64,000 nt of DNA from Micromonospora endolithica (lineage in GTDB: Bacteria; Actinomycetota; Actinomycetes; Mycobacteriales; Micromonosporaceae). The notes beneath the pieces are model-generated. The model searched no databases and was not told the origin of the DNA. It saw nothing but the letters and a program-made list of their open reading frames with translations. Positions within the stretch are counted from its first letter, which is position 1, and each line of letters opens with the position of its first letter. The stretch spans positions 496,001 through 560,000 of the forward strand of contig NZ_RBAK01000004.1 in the NCBI RefSeq assembly GCF_003626595.1, in the 5' to 3' direction. Shown one piece after another: positions 49,777-58,638 of the stretch. The position numbers and the translations under genes are program-made.

Positions 49777-52146
49777 TCAGCCGCTCTCGAACGCGCCCCG
49801 GTCCACCCGGCCGGTCCTGGCCACGCGACGGACGTCGGTCGCCGGGCCCTCGGCGCCGCTGTCCACCGCGGGGCTGCCGGGCCGCAGGCGGAAGTCGCCG
49901 GCCGCCGGGTCGACGAAGCGGGGGTCACCGCCCAGCCGCGCCGCGTCGGCGACCCCGAGCGTGCGGCCGACGAGCAGGTTGTGGTCGAAGCGCACCCGCG
50001 TGGACCGGGAGACCGCCGCGGCCGGGCTGGCCGGGCCGGGCACCACCACGTTGTTGACCACTTGCACGTCCCGCGAGTCGGTCACCGCCAGGTCGATGTC
50101 GATGTCCGGGTGCGCGGCGTTGCGGTACAGGGTGTTGTTGACCACGTCGACGTGCGCCGTCCGGAACACGTTGATCCCGCGCCCGCCGTTGCGGTAGGAG
50201 ACGTTGTTCTCCACCAGAGTGCGACCGGCGTACGGGGTCTGGAACAGCGGGGCACCCCGGAAGTCGGTGTTGTCGGTCGACTCCACGATGATGCCGTTGC
50301 CGTCGGTGATCTTGCCGGTCCCCACCGAGGGCACCAGGTTCTGGTTGTCGTAGGTGACGTTGCCCCGCACGACCATCTTCACCCCGGTCGAATTATCGGA
50401 GTTCCAGGTGTTCTTGACCGAGATGCCGCTGCCGCCCAGGGGCGACCACCAGGCGTTGCGGGCGGCCACGTTGTGGGCGATCGTCACGTGGTCGGCGAAC
50501 TGGGCGCTGATCCCGTTGAGCGGGCAGTCCGTCACGGTGTTCCCCCACACCACCACGTGGTGCGGACGGCGGGGCGGGTCGGCGTTGCGCAGCTCCGCCA
50601 CCGACAGGCAGTTGCCGGAGATCGCCGGGTCGGAGGTGTCACCCCGGCGCGCCGCCTCCCGTTGCGCCGCGCTCAGCTCGTCGCGCAGCCCGGTCACCGT
50701 GAAGCCGGCCACCGTGACGTACGAGGCGCGGATCCGGATGCCGTTCCAACTCGTGGTGCGGACCACGGGACGGGCGCCGGGCAGGGCCGCCCACGTGATC
50801 CACCGGTCGGCCGTTCCGGAGCGTTCGATCGGCAGCACGTCCGGACGGCCGGGCGCGACGTACTCACCGTCGTCGACCAACACCGTGTCGCCGGGCTCGG
50901 TGAGCTGAGCCGCCCGTCGCAGCGTCCGCAGCGGTTCCGCCCGGCTCCGGCCGTCGTTGCCGTCGTCGCCACGGCCGGAGACGTACAGGTAGCGACCGCC
51001 GTCCCGGGGGGCGAGCTGGCCGGCCGACCAGGTGGGTCCGCCTGTGCCGGCGCCGGCGACGGGGCCGGCCGGTGCGGCGGGCGAGGGGGTCGGCCGCACC
51101 GGCGCGGCCGAGGTCGCCGCCGGGACGCTGCCCGGCCGGGTCGGCGCGGTGGCGATCGCGCGCTCGGGCCGTCCCGGCGGGTCGACGAGGATCATGCCGA
51201 CCGCGAGCACGACGGCGACCACGGCCAGCACCGCGGCGCCGGCCTTGGCCACGGCCGGGCCGGCCGGGCCCGACCCGCCACCGGCCGCGGCGCCGCCGGA
51301 CGGGCCGGACGCCGCGACCGCGCCGGCCAGCCGTTCGACGACCGCGCCCGCCAGGTCGACCGGCGGCACCAGCAGCGGTACGGCCGCCAGCAGGCGCTCC
51401 GGCGGCAGCAGGTCGGCTCCGCCACAGGCGGCGCAGCCGTCGAGGTGTCGGGCGATGCGTTTGCGCCACACCGGTGCGGGCCGGCCGTCCCACCCGCGCA
51501 GCAGCGCCCGCAACACGTCGCAGCCGTCCGGCGATCGGACGGCGTCGATCGCCTCGGCGATCAGCCGTGCCGTCCGCAGCCGCTCGCGCAGGCGTTGCAG
51601 CCGCACCCGGGTGTGGGCGGGGGAGATGCCGAGCGCCGCCGGCAACTCCGCCCGGTCCAGCGCGTCGGCCTCGGTCAGCCACCACAGGTGCAGCAGCTCA
51701 CGGTCGTCGGCGTCGAGCCAGCGCGCCCCGGCCGCCAGGTGCCGGCGCTGCCGTGCCATCTCGACCCGGCGTACCGCGTCGTCGTCGGGTCCCGGTCGGC
51801 CGGTCGGCAGGTCCTCCGGCCCCTCGTCGGCGCGCCACCGCTGGTCGGCGCCGCGCCGCCCACCGAAGCGGCGGGTCTCCCGGAGCGCGATCGCCACCAG
51901 CCACGAGCGGAAGCGGCCCGGGTCGCGCAGCCGGTCCAGCCCGGCGACCGCGCGCAGCATCGTCTCCTGCGCCACGTCCTCGGCGTCGGCCCGATCCAGC
52001 GAGCGGGCCGCGACGTTGTAGACCAGCGGCAGGTACGCCCGCAGCAGCGCGTCCAAGGCGGCGCGGTCCCCACCACGGGCGGCGGCCACCAGTCCGTCGT
52101 CGTCCGGCCCGAGCCGGCGCCGCCTGTCGTACGCGTCAGTCGTCAC
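49777..52146 (-). CDS. ECF sigma factor fused to zinc motif, membrane helix and extracellular parallel beta-helix
   Basis: A 789-aa single polypeptide. Residues ~30-95 are sigma region 2 ([20 protein letters not shown]) and ~140-200 region 4 ([20 protein letters not shown]). [10 protein letters not shown] (His234, Cys238, Cys241) resembles the zinc motif of anti-sigma factors. One membrane helix spans about 302-321, then a Pro/Thr/Ala linker, and ~384-789 form a right-handed parallel beta-helix with an N-terminal [14 protein letters not shown] motif as in polysaccharide-lyase-like proteins. The sigma part would be tethered in the cytoplasm and the beta-helix outside. GTG 52146 gives the region-2 start. 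Fusion integrity is supported by one unbroken frame. Confidence 0.85.
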   Translation of the reverse strand: MTTDAYDRRRRLGPDDDGLVAAARGGDRAALDALLRAYLPLVYNVAARSLDRADAEDVAQETMLRAVAGLDRLRDPGRFRSWLVAIALRETRRFGGRRGADQRWRADEGPEDLPTGRPGPDDDAVRRVEMARQRRHLAAGARWLDADDRELLHLWWLTEADALDRAELPAALGISPAHTRVRLQRLRERLRTARLIAEAIDAVRSPDGCDVLRALLRGWDGRPAPVWRKRIARHLDGCAACGGADLLPPERLLAAVPLLVPPVDLAGAVVERLAGAVAASGPSGGAAAGGGSGPAGPAVAKAGAAVLAVVAVVLAVGMILVDPPGRPERAIATAPTRPGSVPAATSAAPVRPTPSPAAPAGPVAGAGTGGPTWSAGQLAPRDGGRYLYVSGRGDDGNDGRSRAEPLRTLRRAAQLTEPGDTVLVDDGEYVAPGRPDVLPIERSGTADRWITWAALPGARPVVRTTSWNGIRIRASYVTVAGFTVTGLRDELSAAQREAARRGDTSDPAISGNCLSVAELRNADPPRRPHHVVVWGNTVTDCPLNGISAQFADHVTIAHNVAARNAWWSPLGGSGISVKNTWNSDNSTGVKMVVRGNVTYDNQNLVPSVGTGKITDGNGIIVESTDNTDFRGAPLFQTPYAGRTLVENNVSYRNGGRGINVFRTAHVDVVNNTLYRNAAHPDIDIDLAVTDSRDVQVVNNVVVPGPASPAAAVSRSTRVRFDHNLLVGRTLGVADAARLGGDPRFVDPAAGDFRLRPGSPAVDSGAEGPATDVRRVARTGRVDRGAFESG

Positions 52147-52275
52147 GTGACCGGCCCTTTCCGGATCCACCGCCGGGCCACCGGAATGTCGTGGCCCGGC
52201 GCGCTGAGAATAGTCGCGGCGGGATCGGGGATGTCGCCGGGCCGGGCGCCCGGCGAAAGCGCGCACGAGTCGGGC

Positions 52276-52284
52276 GACAATTAT
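52276..52284 (-). promoter_or_regulatory. AT-rich element shared with the lipoprotein gene, copy 1
   Basis: GACAATTAT (plus-strand reading), 130 bp upstream of the sigma-fusion start. The same 9-mer occurs upstream of the lipoprotein at 54069. Confidence 0.4.
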
Positions 52285-52309
52285 GTCGTACCGATTATGA
52301 ATGCGCGGT

Positions 52310-52344
52310 CCTCCGGGTGCCGGCGCTCGTCCGGCACCCGGAGG
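52310..52344 (-). terminator. Strong hairpin after the beta-helix lipoprotein gene
   Basis: CCTCCGGGTGCCGG (52310-52323) pairs perfectly over 14 bp with 52331-52344 around a 7-nt loop, 19 nt beyond the lipoprotein stop. It separates the lipoprotein and sigma transcripts. Confidence 0.8.
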
Positions 52345-52362
52345 TGAGTGGCCGGTCCCGCC

Positions 52363-53913
52363 TCAGCCCCGCTCGACCGCGCCGCGGTCCGCCACGCCGG
52401 CCCGGGGTCGACGGTGCGCGTCGGTCCTCGGGGCGAGCGTGCGGGTACCGCGGTCGATCGCGGGACTTCCCGGCCGCAGCCGGAAGTCGCCCTTCACGGG
52501 GTCGACGAACCGGGGGTCGGCGGTCAGCAGGGCACGGTCGGCGGGTGCCCGGTAGGGACCGACCACCAGGTTGTGATCCAGGCGCACGTTCGTCCCGCCG
52601 GCGGACAGCGCGATCTCGCCGGGCCGGGCGACGACGATGGTGTTCACCACCCGCACGTCGGTGCCCCGCACGATGGTCAGGTCACCGTCGATCTCCGGGT
52701 GCCAGGCGTTGTGGTACGCGGTGTTGTTGACCACGTCCACGTACGAGCTGTTGAAGACGTTGATGCCCCGGCCGCCGTTGCGGCAGACGATGTTGTTCTC
52801 GATCAGCGTCCGCCCGGTGTACGCCCTGCTCGCCCGGGGCGGCCGGTTGAAGTAGTCGATGATGATGCCGTTGCCGTCCTGGACCTTGGTCAGACCGCTG
52901 GCGTGGCTCCGGTTGTAGTTCGCGTTGTCGCAACTGACGTTGCCGCGTACGTGGTTGCGGTATCCGGTGTTGCGGTCGGAGTCGAAGTTCCCGTGCAGGG
53001 AGATGCCGCTGCCGCCCCACGACGACCGGAACCCGTTGCCGGTCGAGACGTTGTACTCCACCCGTACGTAGTCGGCCAGCTGGGTGACGATCCCGCCCAG
53101 CGTGCATCCGCTCACCGAGTTGCCCCACACCTGGACGTGCGTCGGTGGGCGCAGCGGGTTGGCGTTCTTCAGTTCCGAGACGCTGATGCAGCTGTTGGAG
53201 ACGGCCGGGTCGCTGACGTCGCCGCGGGCGGCGGCGGCGATCTGCGCCCTGCTCAGCTTCCCCTCCATCCCGGTGATCGTGAAGCCGACGACGATGATGT
53301 GTGAGGCGTGCACCCAGATGCCGTGGAAGCCGGTGGCCCGGACGGTCGGCCGCGCGCCGGGCAGGGCGGCCCAGGTGATCGGCCGGGCGGCGGTGCCGGA
53401 GCGTTCGATGGCGACCACCGTCGGTCGTCCCGGGGCGCTGTACTCGCCGTCGTCGACCAGGACGGTGTCGCCGGGGTCGGTCAGCCGGGCCGCCCGAGCC
53501 AGCGTCCGCAGTGGTCGCGCGCGGCTCAGGCCGTCGTTGCGGTCGTCACCCCGGCCGGAGACGTACAGGTAGCGGCCGCCTCGGGTGGGTGGCAACCGGT
53601 CCGGACCCCAGGTGGGGCCGCCGATGCCGGCCCCGGCGGTCCGGCCCCCCGGCACCGGCGTCGGCGTCGGCGGCGCGAGCGTGGGCGCCGGCCGGGACGT
53701 GGCGGGTGCCGCGGTGGTGGGGCGGGGTCCGGTGACCCCGTCCCCGGTCGGGCTGGCCGCCGCCGACGGGCGGGCCGTCGGGCTTGCCGGCGCGGCGGTC
53801 TTCCCGGTCGGGTCGCATCCGGTCAGGACGGTGGCAGCGAGCGCCAGGGCGAGCCCCACCGGGGTCGCCAGGGACCGGATCCGGCGTCGCGCGCCGGACT
53901 GTTGAGCCGACAT
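52363..53913 (-). CDS. Beta-helix lipoprotein, paralogue of the sigma-factor ectodomain
   Basis: A 516-aa exported lipoprotein. The signal peptide ends in the lipobox TVLTGC (Cys33). A Pro/Thr/Ala linker (34-110) precedes a right-handed parallel beta-helix (112-516) that closely matches the sigma fusion: [33 protein letters not shown] and FRLRPGSPA occur in both. It may degrade or bind a surface polysaccharide. ATG 53913 is chosen over the frame start at 53952 because GAAAGG precedes it and it leads straight into the signal peptide. It is 216 bp upstream of the sigma gene. Confidence 0.87.
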   Translation of the reverse strand: MSAQQSGARRRIRSLATPVGLALALAATVLTGCDPTGKTAAPASPTARPSAAASPTGDGVTGPRPTTAAPATSRPAPTLAPPTPTPVPGGRTAGAGIGGPTWGPDRLPPTRGGRYLYVSGRGDDRNDGLSRARPLRTLARAARLTDPGDTVLVDDGEYSAPGRPTVVAIERSGTAARPITWAALPGARPTVRATGFHGIWVHASHIIVVGFTITGMEGKLSRAQIAAAARGDVSDPAVSNSCISVSELKNANPLRPPTHVQVWGNSVSGCTLGGIVTQLADYVRVEYNVSTGNGFRSSWGGSGISLHGNFDSDRNTGYRNHVRGNVSCDNANYNRSHASGLTKVQDGNGIIIDYFNRPPRASRAYTGRTLIENNIVCRNGGRGINVFNSSYVDVVNNTAYHNAWHPEIDGDLTIVRGTDVRVVNTIVVARPGEIALSAGGTNVRLDHNLVVGPYRAPADRALLTADPRFVDPVKGDFRLRPGSPAIDRGTRTLAPRTDAHRRPRAGVADRGAVERG

Positions 53914-54039
53914 CTGTCGTGCACCTTTCGACGGTTGCTGCCCGGTCGGCAAAAATGGTCGCGACCGGTTGTGTGAGCGCTCAGAAATTAGCTGTGAAGG
54001 ACTGTCCGGTGCAACTTGGTGGTGATAGTTATGGCGGAT

Positions 54040-54369
54040 TTAAGAAACGCGCCGCGCATTTATCCGCGGACAATTATTAATGGTGTCGGCATGACCGGGT
54101 GCACGTGCGGCGACCACGCCGGAGACCTCCGCCCGGACCTGGTCCCAACTGCGGGCGGTCTCGTCGACCCAGTCGGCGAGGGCCCGGCCCTGCGGGGTCA
54201 CCCGCGTGCTGCGGGTCGTCCGCTCCAACAGCCGGGTGCCGAGCTCCCGCTCCAACCGGCGGATGCGCACCGACAGGGCGGGCTGCGCGATCCGCAGCCG
54301 TGCGGCGGCCCTGGTGAAACTCAGCTCCTCGACGACGGCGCGGAACGCCGTCAGATCTCCCCAGTTCAC
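54040..54369 (-). CDS. LysR-type protein reduced to its DNA-binding domain
   Basis: A 109-aa protein. Residues 1-65 are an intact LysR winged helix (LTAFRAVVEELSFTRAAARL, RIAQPALSVRIRRLERELGT, RLLERTTRSTRVTPQGRALA). The ~200-residue effector domain is missing; the frame ends after GVVAARAPGHADTINNCP in an AT-rich patch. GGGAGG precedes GTG 54369. It could be a 3'-truncated pseudogene or a small regulator. The beta-helix lipoprotein follows 127 bp downstream on the same strand. Confidence 0.65.
   Translation of the reverse strand: MNWGDLTAFRAVVEELSFTRAAARLRIAQPALSVRIRRLERELGTRLLERTTRSTRVTPQGRALADWVDETARSWDQVRAEVSGVVAARAPGHADTINNCPRINARRVS
54069..54077 (-). promoter_or_regulatory. AT-rich element shared with the sigma-fusion gene, copy 2
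   Basis: GACAATTAT (plus-strand reading) lies 156 bp upstream of ATG 53913 (117 bp from the alternative start 53952), inside the 3' end of the LysR-like frame. Confidence 0.4.
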
Positions 54370-54486
54370 CGCCCGCGCCTCCCGGCCGTACGGCACGTGG
54401 ATGGGGTCATGTGCTGCTGTGGCACGGTGTCGTCCTCCTGTTCGGCAGGCCCCGGATCGGGCTGACCGGTCCGGAGACCCGCCGTG

Positions 54487-54513
54487 CCGCGGGTGCGTAA
54501 CAGAAACCCGCGG
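54487..54513 (-). terminator. Hairpin after the membrane hydrolase gene
   Basis: CCGCGGGT (54487-54494) pairs with ACCCGCGG (54506-54513) around an 11-nt loop, in the 230-bp gap between the hydrolase and LysR-like genes. No other signal is seen in that gap. Confidence 0.5.
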
Positions 54514-54599
54514 ATCGGCCGTCCGGCCCACCGGCGGCCTCTTCCGCGGCGGCCGTCCCGTTCCCTGCTGACCTGCCGGCGCTCGGCCGGCGCGGGTGG

Positions 54600-56831
54600 T
54601 CAGCCGGCGCGGCGCAGCCGGTCGGCCAGTTCCCGCACCGCCGCGGCGAACCGCGGGTCGGACTCGCCCGGCCAGTGCCCGCACACCGGTGGCGGCACGC
54701 TGTCGCCGGGCGGCGGGACCACGTCCCACGGGTCGCGCAGTCGCCGGTCCACCGACCCGGCCGGCCCGGCCACGGTGGGCGGGTCGCCGAGGCGGTGCGG
54801 GCAGAAGATCCAGCCGCCGATCGGGTCGGTGTCCCGCCAGAGGTTCAGCCACCGCCAGCCGACCCGGTCACCCACGTCGCGCAGCACGTCGCCGCCCACG
54901 TACGCCGGGAAGAACCGTTCGTAGAGGCGGTGCAGTGGCGACCCGTACGTCAGCAACGCCACCCGACCGCAGACCGACGGGGGCAGTTGCAGCACGGTGG
55001 CGGCGAGCAGGACCGATCCGTGGCTGTGCCCGGTGAGCAGCACCCGGTGCCCCTGCTCGACCAGCCAGGTGATCCGCCGGCTCAGCTCCGGCACGGCCCG
55101 CTCGGCGTAGCAGGGCGGCGCGAACGGGTGCGTCACCCGGGGCCAGAAGGTGCCCAGGTCCCACAGCACGCCCACGTACCGCCGGAACTCCATCGTCCGG
55201 TAGGCGAAGAGCCCGCCGACCAGCAGTACGAGGACGGACCCGGCGATCACGTAGCTGCCCAGCATGATGCCGAACTCGACCAGCCCGGCCGGCACGCCGG
55301 TGACGTCCTCGACGACCGGACCCGGGGTCAGCCGCAGCAGGCCGAGGGTGCTGGTCGCCATGCCGAGACCGGCGAGCCACGCGAAGACCACGCCGAGGGA
55401 CTCCAGCCGTTCGGTGAACGCCGCCCGGGCGACGATCTTGACCACCTGGCGAAGCCGGGGTGCCGCCTCCGGCGGGGCGTGCGGGAAGTCCCGGGCCACC
55501 GCATCGGCGGCGGCGCGTCGCCGGGTCGGCCGGGACTGCACCACCATGAACGCGTTGGCCGCCAGCGCGATCACCACCGCCAGGAAGAACCCGAAGATCG
55601 CCCACTTGTACGGCAGCGGCGGCCCGGTGGCCAGCCGGTCCGCGGTCGGCGCGTTGCGGTCCAGCAGGTCCGCCACCCGGTACACCAGTTCGGCGGAGAA
55701 CGCCACCGCCAGCCCGGCGGCGGCGCTGGTCAGAACCGGTGTGCCGTAGCCGCGCCGCGCTCCGCCGTCGGGCTGCCCGAGCCGTTCCCGCAGCACCACG
55801 CCCCAGAGCGCGAACAGCAGCACCGTCTGGGTCGCGAAGAGCGTGGCGATGGTGAGCGAGTAGCCGGGCAGGCTTCCGCCGTCGGCCCAGGGCCTCGGGT
55901 CGGCCGCCACCAGGACCACCACCAGTACGGTCGACGCGCCGGCCCCGGCCAGCAACGCCCGGCAGAGCAGGTCCACCCGCTGGTGCGGGCCGACCGAGTC
56001 GATCAGCGAGTGCAGGCAGACCAGGACGAGGCAGGTCACCAGGATCGCCACGGTCGGCACCAGCAGGGCCGCCGCGGCCACGGATCCGCCACCGGCCAGT
56101 CGGGCGGTCAGCAGGGTGAGGTCCAGGGTGGCGAAGGCGGCCGCCACGTGGATCAACCGCAGCCGCCCGACCAGTGGCGCGCCGTCCCACTGGCCGACCG
56201 CGCTCAACTGGTGCGAGCCCTCGGTGACCGTCGAGCCGCGGAAGGCGGCGAAGCTGCTGCCCGGCCGGGCGCCGAGCCGCCAGACCATGACCACCGCGGC
56301 GACCGGCAGCAGCGACAGCACCGCCAGCCGCAGGCCGACCGGCTGGCCGCCCAGCCAGGACAGCCAGGTCCGCCCGGTGAGACAGCTCGGCGTGGCGAGG
56401 CACTTCCAGGCGAGCAGGTCCAGGGCCACGCCGGCGGCGGCCAGCACGTAGAGCATGGTCAGGCTCAGCGCGAGCACCCGGCTCAGGCCCTTGACCGCCC
56501 GAGGGTACGTGCGGGTGACCGGGCGCATCCAGGTCGCCACGTTGCAGAGCATGAAAGGCAGAAGGAACACCAGTGACAACGTCCGGACCGCCGTCCCGGA
56601 GGGCAGGTCGTTCCACCGGTACGCCTCCAGCACCACCCCGCCCGCCCCGGTCCGCTCCGGGTATCCGCGCCGGACCCGGTAGAACCCGCCGGAGCCGTCC
56701 CCGGCCACCTGCTGGACGTTCGGGCGGTCGAGCACCTGTTCGGCGCCCGCGCCGGAGACCCCGTGCACACGCAACTCGACCACGTCCCCGGCCTCGACCG
56801 GTTCCACCGACGGTGCTGGTCCTTCCGACAT
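54600..56831 (-). CDS. Multi-spanning membrane protein with C-terminal lipase-like hydrolase domain
   Basis: A 743-aa protein. A short soluble N-terminus (VVELRVHGVSGAGAEQVLDR) resembles the first strand of an alpha/beta hydrolase. Some ten to twelve hydrophobic helices occupy residues ~80-560. The C-terminal ~150 residues contain the nucleophile elbow VLLTGHSHGSVLLAA (GxSxG with Ser) and a YGSPLHRLYERFFPAYVGG segment as in lipases. The hydrolase fold thus seems split around the membrane region. Substrate unknown, probably lipid-like. ATG 56831 has a GGGGGG run upstream. Confidence 0.75.
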   Translation of the reverse strand: MSEGPAPSVEPVEAGDVVELRVHGVSGAGAEQVLDRPNVQQVAGDGSGGFYRVRRGYPERTGAGGVVLEAYRWNDLPSGTAVRTLSLVFLLPFMLCNVATWMRPVTRTYPRAVKGLSRVLALSLTMLYVLAAAGVALDLLAWKCLATPSCLTGRTWLSWLGGQPVGLRLAVLSLLPVAAVVMVWRLGARPGSSFAAFRGSTVTEGSHQLSAVGQWDGAPLVGRLRLIHVAAAFATLDLTLLTARLAGGGSVAAAALLVPTVAILVTCLVLVCLHSLIDSVGPHQRVDLLCRALLAGAGASTVLVVVLVAADPRPWADGGSLPGYSLTIATLFATQTVLLFALWGVVLRERLGQPDGGARRGYGTPVLTSAAAGLAVAFSAELVYRVADLLDRNAPTADRLATGPPLPYKWAIFGFFLAVVIALAANAFMVVQSRPTRRRAAADAVARDFPHAPPEAAPRLRQVVKIVARAAFTERLESLGVVFAWLAGLGMATSTLGLLRLTPGPVVEDVTGVPAGLVEFGIMLGSYVIAGSVLVLLVGGLFAYRTMEFRRYVGVLWDLGTFWPRVTHPFAPPCYAERAVPELSRRITWLVEQGHRVLLTGHSHGSVLLAATVLQLPPSVCGRVALLTYGSPLHRLYERFFPAYVGGDVLRDVGDRVGWRWLNLWRDTDPIGGWIFCPHRLGDPPTVAGPAGSVDRRLRDPWDVVPPPGDSVPPPVCGHWPGESDPRFAAAVRELADRLRRAG

Positions 56832-56970
56832 CGACCCCCCGGCAGCCCTCTCGCGGTGGCGCCGACCGGACCACCGCCGCCGCCCGCGCGGCCCGGTGGA
56901 CTACCCGCTGCGCCGGCCACCAACCCCGGCGGTGTCGGCCGGGTGGGCGGCGGACGGCGGAGGTGGTTTC

Positions 56971-58638
56971 ATGGGCGCCATGGCGAACCCGGCGATCCTC
57001 ACCATCGACGACGACCCGGTGGTGTCCCGGGCCGTGGCCCGGGACGTGCGGCGGCGCTACGGCGATCGCTACCGGGTGGTGCGGGCCGGCTCCGGCCCGG
57101 AGGCCCTCGACGCGCTGCGCGAGATAAAACTCCGCGGCGAGCAGGTGGCGCTGCTGCTCGCCGACCACCGGATGCCGGAGATGACCGGGGTGGAGTTCCT
57201 GGAACGGGCGATGGACCTGTTCCCGGCGGCCCGGCGGGTGCTGCTCACCGCGTACGCCGACACCGACGCGGCGATCGACGCGATCAACCTGGTCGACCTC
57301 GACCACTACCTGCTCAAGCCGTGGCACCCGCCGGAGGAGAAGCTCTACCCGGTGGTGGACACCCTGCTGGACGCGTGGGCGGCCACCCCCGACGCGGCGT
57401 CGGTCGAGCTGCGCGTGGTGGGGCACCGCTGGTCGGCGCCCTCCTTCACGGTCCGGGACTTCCTGGCCCGCAACCTGGTGCCGTACCGGTGGCTGCTCGC
57501 CGACGACCCGGAGGGCGGTCGGCTGCTGGCCGCGGCCGGCGCCGGCGAGGCGGACGTGCCGCTGGTGGTGACCGCCGAGGGCAAGGCGGTGGTCGCCCCG
57601 ACCGAGACGGAGCTGGCCGCGCTGGTCGGGTTGACCGTCGCCCCGGCCGCCGACTTCTACGACCTGGTGGTCGTCGGCGGCGGTCCGGCGGGGCTGGGCG
57701 CGGCGGTGTACGGCGCCTCCGAGGGCCTGCGGACGGTGCTGGTGGAACGGCGGGCCACCGGCGGTCAGGCCGGGCAGAGCAGCCGGATCGAGAACTACCT
57801 CGGATTCCCCGACGGGGTGTCCGGCGCGCAGCTGACCGACCGCGCGCGCCGGCAGGCGCTGAAGTTCGGCGCGGAGCTGCTGACCACCCGGGAGGTGGTG
57901 GGGCTGGCCGACGCCGGGTCGGCCCGGGTGCTGAGCTTCGGTGACGGCAGCCGGATCGCCGCCCACACGGTGGTGCTGGCCACCGGCGTCGCCTACCGGG
58001 TCCTCGACGCCCCCGGCCTGGCCGAGCTGACCGGCCGGGGGGTGTTCTACGGCTCCACCGCGACCGAGGCGCCGAGCTGCGTCGACCAGGACGTGTACGT
58101 CGTCGGCGGGGCGAACTCCGCCGGCCAGGCGGCGGTGCACTTCTCCCGGTACGCCACCCGCGTGCACATCCTCATCCGGGGTGCCGACCTGACCGCCTCG
58201 ATGTCGAGGTACCTGATCGACCAGCTGGAGCGGATCGACAACGTGCGGGTGCACCCGCACACCGTGGTGGCCGGCGGGGAGGGCACCGACCACCTGGAAC
58301 GCCTCACCCTCTGCGACACCCGCACCGGGCAGGCCCGCACCGTCGACGCGTCGTGGCTGTTCATCTTCATCGGCGCGGAGCCGCGTACCGACTGGTTGGA
58401 CGGCACCGTGGTGCGCGACCGGCGGGGTTTCCTGGTCACCGGGCCGGACCTGGTGGCCGGCGGGCGGCGACCACCGGGCTGGTCGCTGTCCCGCGAGCCG
58501 TACCACCTGGAGACCAGCCTGCCCGGCGTGTTCGCCGCCGGTGACGTGCGCGCCGAGTCGGTGAAGCGGGTCGCCTCGGCGGTCGGCGAGGGCGCGATGG
58601 CTGTGTCCCTGGTCCACCGCTACCTGGAGGCCCAATGA
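56971..58638 (+). CDS. Receiver-glutaredoxin-like-thioredoxin-reductase fusion protein
   Basis: A 555-aa signalling flavoprotein. Residues 1-135 form a response-regulator receiver (phosphoacceptor Asp65 in LLLADHRMPE, Lys116). Residues ~145-222 resemble a glutaredoxin-like fold without a CxxC (LRVVGHRWSAPSFTVRDFLA). Residues 230-555 are thioredoxin-reductase-like, with the FAD site VVVGGGPAG (233-241) and NADPH site VVGGANSAGQ (377-386). The redox CxxC is replaced by GSTA (361-364). GGAGG precedes ATG 56971. The next gene, a histidine kinase, overlaps by ATGA. Confidence 0.85.
   Translation: MGAMANPAILTIDDDPVVSRAVARDVRRRYGDRYRVVRAGSGPEALDALREIKLRGEQVALLLADHRMPEMTGVEFLERAMDLFPAARRVLLTAYADTDAAIDAINLVDLDHYLLKPWHPPEEKLYPVVDTLLDAWAATPDAASVELRVVGHRWSAPSFTVRDFLARNLVPYRWLLADDPEGGRLLAAAGAGEADVPLVVTAEGKAVVAPTETELAALVGLTVAPAADFYDLVVVGGGPAGLGAAVYGASEGLRTVLVERRATGGQAGQSSRIENYLGFPDGVSGAQLTDRARRQALKFGAELLTTREVVGLADAGSARVLSFGDGSRIAAHTVVLATGVAYRVLDAPGLAELTGRGVFYGSTATEAPSCVDQDVYVVGGANSAGQAAVHFSRYATRVHILIRGADLTASMSRYLIDQLERIDNVRVHPHTVVAGGEGTDHLERLTLCDTRTGQARTVDASWLFIFIGAEPRTDWLDGTVVRDRRGFLVTGPDLVAGGRRPPGWSLSREPYHLETSLPGVFAAGDVRAESVKRVASAVGEGAMAVSLVHRYLEAQ

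Noticed and set aside
54868..58635. 1255-codon open frame on the minus strand
   Set aside because: It runs antisense through the receiver-reductase gene and out of frame through the membrane hydrolase. Both real genes have clear motifs; this frame has none.
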